A stretch of 64,000 bases of DNA. Source: Leucobacter musarum subsp. musarum (GTDB lineage: Bacteria; Actinomycetota; Actinomycetes; Actinomycetales; Microbacteriaceae). The stretch covers positions 806,001 through 870,000 of the forward strand of contig NZ_JHBW01000087.1 of NCBI RefSeq assembly GCF_001273845.1. Direction: 5' to 3'. Positions 8,211 to 17,069 of this stretch are shown here, piece by piece (position 1 is the stretch's first letter; each line of letters opens with the position of its first letter). The notes beneath the pieces were generated by a model. That model did not search any database, had not been told where the DNA came from, and saw only the letters and a list, made by a program, of their open reading frames with translations. A program made the position numbers and the translations under genes.

Positions 8211-8903
8211 TCAGCGCGACGTGCGCGAGGCGACCCCGGTCGGTGTCGCAGCGTCAGCGCTCAGCGAACTCGGATCGATACCGAGCGACCAACCGGCGAC
8301 GTCGGCGACGAAATGACGCGATGACGGGTGATCGAACGGGTGCGCGTTATTCGAGTAGGCCCCGACTGCGTCAACGGCCAGGTAGATCCGCGTACTCGCG
8401 GCGACGGCGTCGGCGGCGGTGAAGGCACCCGCCGCCACTCCCGACTCGATCAGATCGACCATGCGGTGACGATCGAGCGTCTCCTGCTCATCGATGACGG
8501 CCGCGAGGCGCGGCATGAACCGGGCCAGATGACGCGCATTCAGCCACAGTCTGCAGAGCTCGAGCGCTTCGGGGCTCTCCGCCCGCTGCACGAAACCCGC
8601 CATGCGCGTCAGTGGTGGCGCATCGGCGTCAGCAGACCCGAAGAGCCAGTCGCGCTCACGGGTGACCGCGAGCACGAACGCATCGACGACGAGGTCGTCG
8701 ACCGCCGGAAAGTAGTGTCCGATCAAGCCGGGGCGCACCCCGAGCGGCTCCGCGACCGCGCGCAGGGTGATTCGCTCGAGGCCGCCGGTCAACGCGATTC
8801 GCGCGGCTTCCTCGACGATCTCGGCGCGACGCGCCTCCGCCGATTTGCGCACACGGCCCGACGGCCGCGCCGTCTCGACCGGTGCCGACGCGTCGTGCGG
8901 CAC
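8211..8903 (-). CDS. TetR-family transcriptional regulator
   Basis: A 230-residue protein. Residues 20-75 carry the TetR helix-turn-helix (AEIVEEAARIALTGGLERITL, then VRPGLIGHYFPAVDDL), with a ligand-binding helical C-terminal domain that resembles the BetI branch. The open frame runs far upstream inside smpB, but no ATG occurs there; the GTG at 8903, five bases after the smpB stop, is the sensible start and implies translational coupling. It interrupts the usual smpB-ssrA adjacency. Target unknown; candidates are its own transcript and the CCGGTGC repeats just downstream. Confidence 0.8.
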   Translation of the reverse strand: MPHDASAPVETARPSGRVRKSAEARRAEIVEEAARIALTGGLERITLRAVAEPLGVRPGLIGHYFPAVDDLVVDAFVLAVTRERDWLFGSADADAPPLTRMAGFVQRAESPEALELCRLWLNARHLARFMPRLAAVIDEQETLDRHRMVDLIESGVAAGAFTAADAVAASTRIYLAVDAVGAYSNNAHPFDHPSSRHFVADVAGWSLGIDPSSLSADAATPTGVASRTSR

Positions 8904-8908
8904 GTCGC

Positions 8909-9385
8909 TCAGTCGCCCATCCGGTTGCGCTGGCGCATGGCGCGCTCGGCTTCGCGCTTGTCTTGCTGCTCGCGCAGCGTCTGACGCTTGTCGTACTCGC
9001 GTTTGCCTCGCGCGAGCGCGATCTCGACCTTCGCGCGGCCGTCCAAGAAGTAGAGGCGCAACGGCACGACTGTCACGCCACCCTCGCGCGTCTTCTGAGA
9101 GAGCTTGTCGATCTGCTGCCGGTGCAGCAGCAGCTTGCGCTTGCGACGCGGTGCGTGGTTCGTCCACGAGCCGTTGAGGTACTCGGGGATGTACGCCGCG
9201 TCGAGCCAGGCCTCACCGTGCTCGAAGAACACGTACCCGTCGACGAGCGACGCGCGCCCCATGCGCAGCGACTTCACCTCGCTGCCGGTGAGCACCATGC
9301 CCGCCTCGTACGTGTCGAGAATCTCGTACTCGTGCCGAGCCTTCTTATTCGAGGCGATCAGCTTTTCGCCGGTCTCCTTGGGCAT
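8909..9385 (-). CDS. smpB: SsrA-binding protein SmpB
   Basis: A 158-residue basic protein of the family's usual length. The N-terminus ([30 protein letters not shown]) and middle ([25 protein letters not shown]) are characteristic of the SmpB beta barrel that holds the tmRNA elbow, and the C-terminal tail ([22 protein letters not shown]) is the part that enters the mRNA channel of the stalled ribosome. ATG 9385 is preceded by a GAAAGGAAG-type ribosome binding site. It is the fourth gene of the prfB-ftsE-ftsX-smpB series. Confidence 0.97.
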   Translation of the reverse strand: MPKETGEKLIASNKKARHEYEILDTYEAGMVLTGSEVKSLRMGRASLVDGYVFFEHGEAWLDAAYIPEYLNGSWTNHAPRRKRKLLLHRQQIDKLSQKTREGGVTVVPLRLYFLDGRAKVEIALARGKREYDKRQTLREQQDKREAERAMRQRNRMGD

Positions 9386-9432
9386 GGCACTTCCTTTCTC
9401 GCGCGGACGGACCTCCCAGCATACCGCGCCGG

Positions 9433-10347
9433 CTACACCCGCAGGTATCGCGTGATGGCGATCTTCGCCGCGATCGCCGAGAGGACGACGCCGACCAGGA
9501 TCAGGATCGGGGGCACGATCAGCGATTGCTCCACGGTGATGTAACTCGTGAACGGCACCTCGCTGACCAGGAACCCCTGCACGAAGAACTTCACGATGGC
9601 GACCGAAGCCGCACTCGCGAGCACCGCGCCGATGAGCGCCGCGATAATGCCTTCCAAGATGAAGGGGGTTTGAATGAACCGGTTCGACGCGCCGACCAAA
9701 CGCATGATGCCGATTTCACGGCGCCGAGAGTACGCCGACAGTCGGATCGTCGTGGAGATCAGCAGCATCGCGGCGATGAGCATCAGACCCGCAATGGCGA
9801 TCGCGGTGTAACTCGCTGCGCCGAGGAAGAGGAAGATGCGGTCGAGCAGGCTTCGCTGATCGGAGACGCTCTGCACGCCGGGGATGCCGGCAAAGGTCTC
9901 CTGGATGATGTCGGAACGCGACGGGTCTTTCAGCTTGATCCAGAACGTCTGGTTGAGCTGCTCCGGCTTCGTGATCTCGACGATCGGGTTGCCCTCGAAC
10001 TGCTTCGTGAACTCCTCATACGCCTGATCGTGATCGACGAAGAAAGAATCCTCGATGTAGGGCGCGAGAGTATCCGAGTCCAGGGCGGCCTGCACCGCGG
10101 CGATCTCTTCCTCCCCCGCGTCCGAACCCGAGCACGTCGCGCTCTGGTCGTAATCGGTGCAGAGGTACACCGCGACCTGAGCGCGGTCGTACCAGAACGT
10201 CTTCATCTGCTGCACCTGCAGCTGCATCAGAATGGCGGCACCGACGAACGTGAGCGACACGAACGTCACGAGCACCACCGAGATCACCACGGAGAGATTG
10301 CGGCGGAAGCCGCTCCACACCTCGCCGAGTACGAGTCCCACCCTCAT
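9433..10347 (-). CDS. ftsX: Cell-division ABC permease FtsX
   Basis: A 304-residue protein with four membrane segments. The first helix is followed by an extracytoplasmic domain of about 120 residues (residues 50-170) holding two cysteines ([10 protein letters not shown]) that may form a disulfide; in actinobacteria this domain activates peptidoglycan hydrolases of the RipC type at the septum. The C-terminal FtsX domain includes [19 protein letters not shown]. The start overlaps the end of ftsE by four bases, giving coupled synthesis of the FtsEX complex. Confidence 0.96.
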   Translation of the reverse strand: MRVGLVLGEVWSGFRRNLSVVISVVLVTFVSLTFVGAAILMQLQVQQMKTFWYDRAQVAVYLCTDYDQSATCSGSDAGEEEIAAVQAALDSDTLAPYIEDSFFVDHDQAYEEFTKQFEGNPIVEITKPEQLNQTFWIKLKDPSRSDIIQETFAGIPGVQSVSDQRSLLDRIFLFLGAASYTAIAIAGLMLIAAMLLISTTIRLSAYSRRREIGIMRLVGASNRFIQTPFILEGIIAALIGAVLASAASVAIVKFFVQGFLVSEVPFTSYITVEQSLIVPPILILVGVVLSAIAAKIAITRYLRV

Positions 10348-11510
10348 CGAACCGGCCCCACATCCGTCTGGTCATCGTCTTTACGCTTGAGGCCGAGGTG
10401 CTCGGCGAGACTGCCCGTCTCGGCCATCTGCACCGGATCCAAGGGCTTTCCGGGCTCGAGGAACGTCGGGATGCGCTTGCCCCCGCGATCCTGAGCATGC
10501 ACGGTCTCGTCGAGATCGTCGTCATCCCCGAACGGGTGCGGCTCCTCGAAGACCGAGGCCTCACGCACCGGCGGAGTCGCTTCGCCGTCGTCCGTGGCCG
10601 GCGCATCTGCGCTCGGGACCTCGGCAGGCTCAGGGATCGCAGCGGCGGCCACGACACTCGCGGCGGCCTCGGCGAGCTCGGGTTCGCGCTCGGTCGCCTG
10701 CTGCACGACGGCGGCCTGCGGCAAGTCGCCGATCAGTTCAGGGGCGAGCGCGGCGCGCACGACGGCCTCAGAGGTGCGCAGCACCTGCACCCCGGCGTCA
10801 GAGAGATCTGCAATCGGGATCGAGGCGGTCTGGCCGTATCCGCCGCCAACCTCGTCACGCACCACGACGCCCTGCGAGAGCTCCACGACGCGCTGCTGCA
10901 TGATGTCCACGAAGGTGGCCTCGTGCGTCGCCATCACCACGGTCGTACCGGCAGCGTTGATCGCGCGCAGCAACTGCATGATGCCGAGGCTCGTGGCAGG
11001 GTCGAGGTTGCCCGTGGGCTCATCGGCGAGCAGGATCGCCGGCTTATTGACGATCGCGCGCGCGATGGCAACGCGCTGCTGCTCACCGCCCGACAGCTCG
11101 TGCGGAAAGCGCTTCGCCTTGTTCGCCAGCCCGACCATCTCGAGCGTGTCGGGCACGGCCTCCTGAATGAAGCCGCGCGACTTGCCGATCACCTGAAGCG
11201 TGAAGGCCACATTGTCGTACACGGTCTTGTTCGTGAGGAGACGGAAATCTTGGAACACGGTTCCGAGGTTCCGACGGAAGTACGGAACCTTGCGCGAGGA
11301 GATCTTGCTGAGGTCTTGCCCCAGCACGTGAATCTTCCCGGCACTCGGCTGATCCTCACGAAGGATCAACCGCAAGCAGCTGGATTTCCCAGAACCGGAT
11401 GCGCCCACGATGAAGACGAACTCGCCGCGGTCGACCTTGAGGTCGATGCCGTCGAGTGCCGGTTTCGCGGTGCCCCGGTATTTCTTGGTGACGTTCTCGA
11501 AGAGGATCAT
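10344..11510 (-). CDS. ftsE: Cell-division ATP-binding protein FtsE with long C-terminal extension
   Basis: Residues 1-225 are a standard ABC ATPase: Walker [10 protein letters not shown] near residue 36, signature [14 protein letters not shown], Walker [13 protein letters not shown] and the switch His in ATHEA. With FtsX it couples ATP hydrolysis to septal peptidoglycan cleavage. The protein is 388 residues, about 160 longer than typical FtsE (about 225). The added tail is Ala/Pro/acidic rich ([17 protein letters not shown], then FGDDDDLDE) and ends with a short conserved-looking segment near residues 350-388; it is probably disordered and cytoplasmic. Confidence 0.96.
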   Translation of the reverse strand: MILFENVTKKYRGTAKPALDGIDLKVDRGEFVFIVGASGSGKSSCLRLILREDQPSAGKIHVLGQDLSKISSRKVPYFRRNLGTVFQDFRLLTNKTVYDNVAFTLQVIGKSRGFIQEAVPDTLEMVGLANKAKRFPHELSGGEQQRVAIARAIVNKPAILLADEPTGNLDPATSLGIMQLLRAINAAGTTVVMATHEATFVDIMQQRVVELSQGVVVRDEVGGGYGQTASIPIADLSDAGVQVLRTSEAVVRAALAPELIGDLPQAAVVQQATEREPELAEAAASVVAAAAIPEPAEVPSADAPATDDGEATPPVREASVFEEPHPFGDDDDLDETVHAQDRGGKRIPTFLEPGKPLDPVQMAETGSLAEHLGLKRKDDDQTDVGPVR

Positions 11511-11585
11511 GACGAGACGACTGTACGCCCTCGCGCCCGCGCGACGCCCCAGGCGCGCTGCGACGCGCGCGCTTCGGGCGAACTC

Positions 11586-12695
11586 TCAGTCGTTCTTCGA
11601 CAGTGAGCGCCACCGGATGCCGGCGGCGATGAAGCCGTCGAGGTCACCGTTGAACACGGCTTCGGGCTGCGACGCCTCGTGGCCGGTGCGCAGGTCCTTG
11701 ACGAGCTGCTGCCCGTAGAGGAAGTACGAGCGGATCTGGTCGCCCCAGCTGGCGGTGATGCTGCCGGCCAGCTCCTTCTTCTTCGCGGCTTCCTGCTCGC
11801 GCTGCAGCAGCAGCAGGCGCGTCTGCAACACGCGCATGGCCGCCGCACGGTTCTGAATCTGCGACTTCTCGTTCTGCATCGACACGACGATGCCCGAGGG
11901 GAGGTGCGTGATGCGCACTGCGGAGTCGGTGGTGTTCACCGACTGGCCACCGGGGCCCGACGAACGGTACACATCGACGCGGATATCGGTCTCGGGCACG
12001 TCGACCTCGGTCGCCTCCTCGAGCAACGGGATCACTTCTACGCCCGCGAAGCTGGTCTGGCGCTTGTCTGCGGAGCCGAAGGGGCTGATGCGCGCGAGGC
12101 GGTGCGTGCCGGCCTCGACCGAGATGGTGCCGAACGCGTAGGGCGCGTCGATCTCAAAGGTGGCCGACTTGATGCCCGCACCCTCCGCATACGACGTGTC
12201 AAGCACTTTCGTCGGGTAATCGTGCTGCTCAGCCCAGCGCAGATACATGCGCAGCAGCATCTCGGCGAAGTCGGTCGCGTCGTCGCCCCCGGCACCCGAG
12301 CGGATCGTGACCACCGCGGCGCGCTCGTCGTACTCCCCCGAGAGCATCGTCTGCACCTCGAGATCTTGAATCACCTTCTCGAGCGCGGCCAGTTCCTCGG
12401 TCGCCTCCGCCGCCGAATCCTCGTCGTCGGCCTCCTCGGCCAGCTCGATCAGCACCTCGAGGTCGTCGAGGCGCTGCTCGACACCGCGCAGACGCTTCAC
12501 GCGCGCCTGGCGATGCGATAACCCGCTCGTGACCTTCTGCGCGGCCGCAGGATCGTCCCAGAGGTCGGGCGCCGCCGCCTGCTCTTCAAGCTCGACGATC
12601 TCGCGATCGAGCTTCGGCAGATCCGTCACCGCGGCGATATCGGCGTAGGTGGAGCGAAGCGCGCGGATGCGGGCGGAGAAATCAAGGTCGAGCAT
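11586..12695 (-). CDS. prfB: Peptide chain release factor 2
   Basis: A 369-residue class I release factor. The stop-codon recognition tripeptide is SPF ([12 protein letters not shown]), which marks RF2 (UGA/UAA), and the peptidyl-tRNA hydrolysis motif GGQ occurs in [16 protein letters not shown]. The frame is continuous from the N-terminus, so the programmed +1 frameshift used by E. coli prfB is absent. The ATG at 12695 is taken; a TTG three codons upstream is possible, and neither has a clear ribosome binding site. It heads the run prfB-ftsE-ftsX-smpB on the minus strand. Confidence 0.96.
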   Translation of the reverse strand: MLDLDFSARIRALRSTYADIAAVTDLPKLDREIVELEEQAAAPDLWDDPAAAQKVTSGLSHRQARVKRLRGVEQRLDDLEVLIELAEEADDEDSAAEATEELAALEKVIQDLEVQTMLSGEYDERAAVVTIRSGAGGDDATDFAEMLLRMYLRWAEQHDYPTKVLDTSYAEGAGIKSATFEIDAPYAFGTISVEAGTHRLARISPFGSADKRQTSFAGVEVIPLLEEATEVDVPETDIRVDVYRSSGPGGQSVNTTDSAVRITHLPSGIVVSMQNEKSQIQNRAAAMRVLQTRLLLLQREQEAAKKKELAGSITASWGDQIRSYFLYGQQLVKDLRTGHEASQPEAVFNGDLDGFIAAGIRWRSLSKND

Positions 12696-12726
12696 GAGGC
12701 CCAAGCTTACTCGCCGCGCACCCGCC

Positions 12727-14184
12727 TCAGATCACGGCGTCGGAGATGCTGGCCGCGCCGACCGCCTCCCCTTCGCTGCGCCAGGCCTCGGCGAGTCGCG
12801 ACACCGCCGCGATCAGCGTGGACTCCGGCGCCGAGAACGGCAGCCGCACAAAACGCTCGAAGGTGCCCGGGCTGCCAAAGCGGGGGCCGGGCGGCAGGTG
12901 CACCCCGTAGGCCGAGGCGGTGCGGCTGAGTCGCGTGCTCGCTCGCGAGCCGAGGTCGGCCCACACGCACACGCCTCCGCCCGCCGCGGAGAGCCGCCAC
13001 TCGGGCAATTCGAGCGCGACACGCTCCACCAGCACGCGGTGGCGTTCGGTGAGCTGCGCGGAACGCTCGGTGAGAATCTCGTCGTACTGCTCGAGAGCCA
13101 GCAGCGCGAGCACCTGCTCCCACGTACCCGTTCCGAGATCGCCGACCCGGCGCGCGGCCTCCAACCGCACGATCAGATCGGGTGCCGCACGCACCCACCC
13201 GACGCGCATCCCGCCCCAGACTGTCTTCCCGAGCGACCCGATGGTCAGGATCGCATCCTCATGATGCGCCTGCTCCGCGAACGCCGCGAACGGCCGCAAA
13301 GTGCGGGGCTCCCCCAGCGTCAACTCGGCGGTCGTCTCATCCGCGATGACGTAGCCTCCCTGACCGGCGAGCACCGTGATGAGTCCGCGCTTGACCCCAT
13401 CGGGCATGGTGAGGCCGGTCGGGTTGTGATGATCCGGAATCAGGTAGGTGAGCTTGGGGCTCGTACGCTCCGCGATCTCGAGCAATGCCGCGGCGTCGTA
13501 CGGCTCCGCCGCCAAGGGGCCGCCGATCGGCAGCTCAGCGACGAGCGCCCCCGTTGCGGCAAGCGCCTCCCGTGCGTGCGGATAGCTCGGCGATTCGATG
13601 AGACTCCGATCGCCGCGCCGCAGCAGTGTGCGGGCGATGAGGAAGATCGCGTGCTGCGCACCCAGCGTCACCATGATGTGCTCGGGCGACGTCGGCAAGC
13701 CGCGTGCGGTGTAGCGATCGGCGATCGCAGCACGGAGCGCCGGGAGGCCAAGCGTGTCGTATCCGATCTGCGCGAATGCCTCCGGGTGCTCCGCCATCGC
13801 TCGGGCGTTGAGCGATGCCATGCCGTTCCAGGGCTCGGGGCACGCGCTCGACAGATCGATGCCGGCACTCGCGCCCGCCCACAGGCCCGCCCGCGGCCCG
13901 CCACCACCCCGCACCACCGTGCCCGAGCCGCGACGCGAGGCGACGACGCCGAGCTCGCGCAGCCGCTGATACCCAGCCGCGACCGTGGTGCGGCTGACGC
14001 CGAGGGCGTCGGCGAGCGGCCGCTCGGCCGGCAGCGTCGTGGCCGGAGCGACCCGACCGTCGCGCACGAGCAGCGCGATGCTCTCCGCAAGCTCACGGTA
14101 GCCGTGCCCGTTGCCGCGCCAGGCACCCAGTAGCTCCGCGAGTCGCCGGGCGCCCAGTCGCTGCGGGGTCCACATTTCGTTCAT
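12727..14184 (-). CDS. MocR-type regulator (GntR HTH fused to class I aminotransferase fold), YczR-like
   Basis: A 485-residue fusion. Residues 20-90 form a GntR winged helix ([42 protein letters not shown]); residues 105-470 are a fold-type I PLP domain with [13 protein letters not shown] and the probable PLP lysine in [13 protein letters not shown]. Such proteins are transcription factors that use PLP as effector and are usually not active transaminases. The divergent neighbour is a YczE-type membrane protein, and this pairing matches the YczR subgroup of MocR regulators known to sit beside yczE. An ATTGGC/GCCAAT inverted repeat lies between the two genes. Confidence 0.9.
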   Translation of the reverse strand: MNEMWTPQRLGARRLAELLGAWRGNGHGYRELAESIALLVRDGRVAPATTLPAERPLADALGVSRTTVAAGYQRLRELGVVASRRGSGTVVRGGGGPRAGLWAGASAGIDLSSACPEPWNGMASLNARAMAEHPEAFAQIGYDTLGLPALRAAIADRYTARGLPTSPEHIMVTLGAQHAIFLIARTLLRRGDRSLIESPSYPHAREALAATGALVAELPIGGPLAAEPYDAAALLEIAERTSPKLTYLIPDHHNPTGLTMPDGVKRGLITVLAGQGGYVIADETTAELTLGEPRTLRPFAAFAEQAHHEDAILTIGSLGKTVWGGMRVGWVRAAPDLIVRLEAARRVGDLGTGTWEQVLALLALEQYDEILTERSAQLTERHRVLVERVALELPEWRLSAAGGGVCVWADLGSRASTRLSRTASAYGVHLPPGPRFGSPGTFERFVRLPFSAPESTLIAAVSRLAEAWRSEGEAVGAASISDAVI

Positions 14185-14201
14185 CAGGCCACTCTATGCA
14201 G

Positions 14202-14227
14202 ATTGGCATCTTGTCGACAAGGCCAAT
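14202..14227. promoter_or_regulatory. Candidate MocR/YczR operator
   Basis: A symmetric site in the 61-base divergent spacer: ATTGGC (14202-14207), the perfect palindrome TTGTCGACAA (14211-14220), and GCCAAT (14222-14227). It stands out as AT-richer than its surroundings. Position between regulator and target suggests both promoters are controlled here; binding is inference. Confidence 0.55.
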
Positions 14228-14245
14228 TAGCGGTGAACTAGCTCC

Positions 14246-14899
14246 ATGTTCGCTCGACTCGCACGACTCATCCCCGGCCTCCTGCTCTACGGAGTCGCCG
14301 ACGCCTTCATGATCCGCGCCGCCGTCGGCGTCGACCCCTGGACCGTCTTCGCCCAGGGTCTCTCGCTGCAGACCGGACTCGGCATCGGGATCCTCACCAA
14401 CATCGTCGGCGTACTCGTACTGTTGCTCTGGTGGCCGCTGCGGCAGAAGCCCGGAATCGGCACCGTGCTCAATATCCTGCTGGTCGGGCCCGGGATCGAG
14501 CTCGGTCTCTGGCTGCTCCCCACCCCGCAGACGCTCGTCGTGCGCATCCTCTTCTTCGCGATCGGCCTGCTGCTGCTCGCCATCGCCAGCGGCATCTACA
14601 TCGGCGCAAACCTCGGCCCCGGCCCCCGCGATGGCCTCATGACCGGCATCCACCGCCGCTTCGGCAGCCCGATCTGGGTCGGCCGCACCGGCGTCGAGAT
14701 CACCGTGCTGCTCATCGGCTGGTGGCTCGGCGGCAACGTCGGCGTCGGCACCGTCGTCTTCGCGGTACTCATCGGGCCGCTCTGCTCGATCACACTGCCG
14801 CTCTTCGCGGGTCGGGCGATCCGGCGCCCCGCGACCGCCCCCGAAGCAGACACGACGAAGCCCGCCGCATCAGACCGAGAAGCACCGCTCCCCAACTGA
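14246..14899 (+). CDS. yczE: YczE/YyaS/YitT-family membrane protein
   Basis: A 217-residue protein with about five membrane segments. The family signature appears at the N-terminus (PGLLLYGVADAFMIRAAVGVDPWTVFAQG) and in the ANLGPGPRDGLMTGI segment near residue 125. Function of the family is not established; members are suspected transporters regulated by PLP-sensing MocR proteins. The C-terminal 30 residues are hydrophilic. Divergent from the MocR gene, which very likely controls it. Confidence 0.88.
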   Translation: MFARLARLIPGLLLYGVADAFMIRAAVGVDPWTVFAQGLSLQTGLGIGILTNIVGVLVLLLWWPLRQKPGIGTVLNILLVGPGIELGLWLLPTPQTLVVRILFFAIGLLLLAIASGIYIGANLGPGPRDGLMTGIHRRFGSPIWVGRTGVEITVLLIGWWLGGNVGVGTVVFAVLIGPLCSITLPLFAGRAIRRPATAPEADTTKPAASDREAPLPN

Positions 14900-14926
14900 C
14901 GCGACGGGCCTCGCCCGTGCGGTGCG

Positions 14927-16342
14927 CTACACCTCGTCGCTCACCTTATTGAATCCGGTAACCGGCTGACTCTCATCGAATGACGCCACCTTGCGGCGGA
15001 ATCCCTTCGTCAGGAAGACGAGGTAGATCACGCCGATGCCCGTCCAGATCAGGCCGCCCAGCAGTGCGTGGCCGTCGAGGTTGACCCACAGCAGCCCCGT
15101 CAGCAACGTGCCGACCACCGGCATCACGATGTAGGTGAAGATGTCCTTCGGCGTGCGGCGGCGGCCCTTGCGAATCGCGAACCAGGCGATCACCGACAGA
15201 TTCACGAACGTGAACGCGATCAGCGCGCCGTAGTTGATGTACGCGGCGATCATCTCGAGGGTGAACGCGATCGCGAGCAGCGAGATCGCACCCGTCAGCA
15301 CAATGTTGAAGGTCGGGGTGTGCGTCTTCGGATTGATGTAGCCGAAAACCTTGCTCGGGAGCACGTTGTTGCGCCCCATCACGAGCAGCATGCGCGACAC
15401 CGACGCGTGCGAAGCCAGCCCCGAAGCGAGCGTCGCCGCGAAACCGGCGGCCGTCAGCACCGCGGAGAACACCTTGCCGCCGACCAGCTCGCCGATGATC
15501 GGCAGCGTGCTGTCTTCGACGAACTGCATGTCGCCGCCAGGGGCGAACTCGTTCCAGTCGGCGAATCGCTGCTGCGTGAAGTAGCCGGCGATCAAGAAGA
15601 TCGCGCCGCCCAGCACCACGGTGAGCAGAATCGCCTTCGGCATGATCTTCGGGGTCTTCGCCTCCTCCGCGTACATGGTCACCGCGTCGAAGCCGATGAA
15701 CGAGAAGCACACGATCGTGGCGCCCGCGAGCACCGCACCGAACTCGACACCGCTGTGGAAGAACGGCTGGATCGTGACGACACCGTTGTTGCCTGCCCCA
15801 CCCGAGAGCTGCACGATCACCATGAAGACGAACACGGCCATCACGACGATGGAGAAGACGAGCAGCAGCATGTTGATGTTCGAGGTGCCGCGCATCGTGA
15901 GGTAGATGATGCTCGTCACGAAGATCACGTAGACGATGACCCAGACCGCGCCCGGAATGCCGGGGAAGAATGCCTCCAGGTAGCTGCGGATGATGAGGCA
16001 GTTCACCATGGGCAGCAGCATGTAGTCGATGAGTGCCGTCCACCCGACCACGAAGCCCACGTTGGGGTGCATGGATTCACGCGCGTACGTGTAGGCAGAA
16101 CCGGCGCTCGGAATGGCGCCCGCCATCTTGCCGTAGCTGACCGCCGTGAAGATCATCACGATCAGAGCCACCAGGTAGGCGAGCGGTACGACGTTGTTCG
16201 TATCGCGCGCAACGAGACCGAACGTGTCGAACACGACGGTCGGAGTCATGTAGCCGAGACCGAGGCCGACGATCGCCCACAGCCCGAGGCTGCGCTTGAG
16301 TCGGGCGCCGTTCGACGAGGCCGGAGCAGATAGTGCCGTCAT
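14927..16342 (-). CDS. PuuP-like putrescine (amine) importer, APC family
   Basis: A 471-residue transporter with 12 membrane segments. It shares long stretches with E. coli PuuP, for example VVFDTFGLVARD, MAGAIPSAGSAYTYARESMHP, GATIVCFSFIGFDAVT and LASGLASHASVSRML. PuuP takes up putrescine by proton symport. The gene is divergent from an Lrp regulator followed by a class III aminotransferase of the putrescine/omega-amino-acid group, which supports an amine substrate. Substrate remains inferred; other diamines or amino acids are possible. Confidence 0.85.
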   Translation of the reverse strand: MTALSAPASSNGARLKRSLGLWAIVGLGLGYMTPTVVFDTFGLVARDTNNVVPLAYLVALIVMIFTAVSYGKMAGAIPSAGSAYTYARESMHPNVGFVVGWTALIDYMLLPMVNCLIIRSYLEAFFPGIPGAVWVIVYVIFVTSIIYLTMRGTSNINMLLLVFSIVVMAVFVFMVIVQLSGGAGNNGVVTIQPFFHSGVEFGAVLAGATIVCFSFIGFDAVTMYAEEAKTPKIMPKAILLTVVLGGAIFLIAGYFTQQRFADWNEFAPGGDMQFVEDSTLPIIGELVGGKVFSAVLTAAGFAATLASGLASHASVSRMLLVMGRNNVLPSKVFGYINPKTHTPTFNIVLTGAISLLAIAFTLEMIAAYINYGALIAFTFVNLSVIAWFAIRKGRRRTPKDIFTYIVMPVVGTLLTGLLWVNLDGHALLGGLIWTGIGVIYLVFLTKGFRRKVASFDESQPVTGFNKVSDEV

Positions 16343-16599
16343 GTTCTCTCCTTCAAGAACAGCTGCTCCACTCGAGCGGTGTCGCGCAGAGTAGCTTCAC
16401 TGGGGCAATAGGGGGATCACCAAGCCATCATCTTGCACCCGTCGTGCGGACGCACGCAAGCGAACAGTCTGCACAGGGGTCAATTTTCCGAATGTGTGCG
16501 GTGAATTCACCTCCCCGAAATGTGGAAATAGGCTGAATATCTGCATTCATTCTTCGGATTCCTTTGCGCTTTCGGGTTTTCACTGCAAGAATCAGAAGC
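16343..16599. promoter_or_regulatory. Divergent promoter region with GGTGAATTCACC palindrome
   Basis: This 257-base spacer separates the amine importer from the Lrp gene. Its right half (16480-16570) is AT-rich for this genome and includes the perfect 12-bp palindrome GGTGAATTCACC (16500-16511), flanked by repeats of the type GAATGT/GAAATGT. Lrp proteins bind such AT-rich clustered sites. No gene is seen in it on either strand. Confidence 0.45.
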
Positions 16600-17067
16600 G
16601 TGAGCAGCAAACGCACTACGCCGGCGCTCGATTCCACGTCGAAGGCGATCATCGAGCAACTCCAGCGAGATGGCCGTCGATCGTACGCGGAGATCGGCAA
16701 GGCGGTCGGCCTCAGCGAGGCCGCCGTGCGCCAGCGCGTGCAAAAGCTCACGGATGCCGGGGTCATGCAGATTGTTGCCGTGACCGACCCGATGAGCCTC
16801 GGCTTCAGCCGCCAGGCCATGCTCGGCATCCGCGTATCCGGCGACACTAGGGTCGTTGCCGATCGCCTCGCCGAAATGTCGGAGATCGCCTACGTCGTAC
16901 TCAGCGCGGGCTCCTTCGACATCCTCGCCGAGGTCGTCTGCGAGGACGACGATGGGTTGATCGAACTGCTCAACGACCAGATCCGCAAGATCGAGGGCGT
17001 GGCATCGACCGAATCGTTCGTCTACCTTCAACTCACCAAACAGAAATACGACTGGGGAACACGATAA
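16600..17067 (+). CDS. Lrp/AsnC-family transcriptional regulator
   Basis: A 155-residue regulator. Residues 12-60 hold the winged helix (STSKAIIEQLQRDGRRSYAE, AVGLSEAAVRQRVQKLTDAG) and residues 70-150 the RAM effector domain. The GTG at 16600 is the best start; an upstream ATG at 16564 would add 12 residues unlike the family. The stop is two bases before the aminotransferase start, so the two genes are cotranscribed. Likely effector is an amine or amino acid handled by the neighbouring genes; this is inference. Confidence 0.87.
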   Translation: MSSKRTTPALDSTSKAIIEQLQRDGRRSYAEIGKAVGLSEAAVRQRVQKLTDAGVMQIVAVTDPMSLGFSRQAMLGIRVSGDTRVVADRLAEMSEIAYVVLSAGSFDILAEVVCEDDDGLIELLNDQIRKIEGVASTESFVYLQLTKQKYDWGTR

Positions 17068-17069
17068 CC

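Noticed and set aside
8903-9167. N-terminal extension of the TetR protein inside smpB
   Set aside because: The extra frame lies fully within the conserved SmpB coding sequence, is Ala/Arg-rich and does not resemble a TetR N-terminus.
11586-12695. Possible programmed frameshift in prfB
   Set aside because: The frame is open from the N-terminal helix onward with no in-frame UGA near codon 26, so no frameshift is needed.
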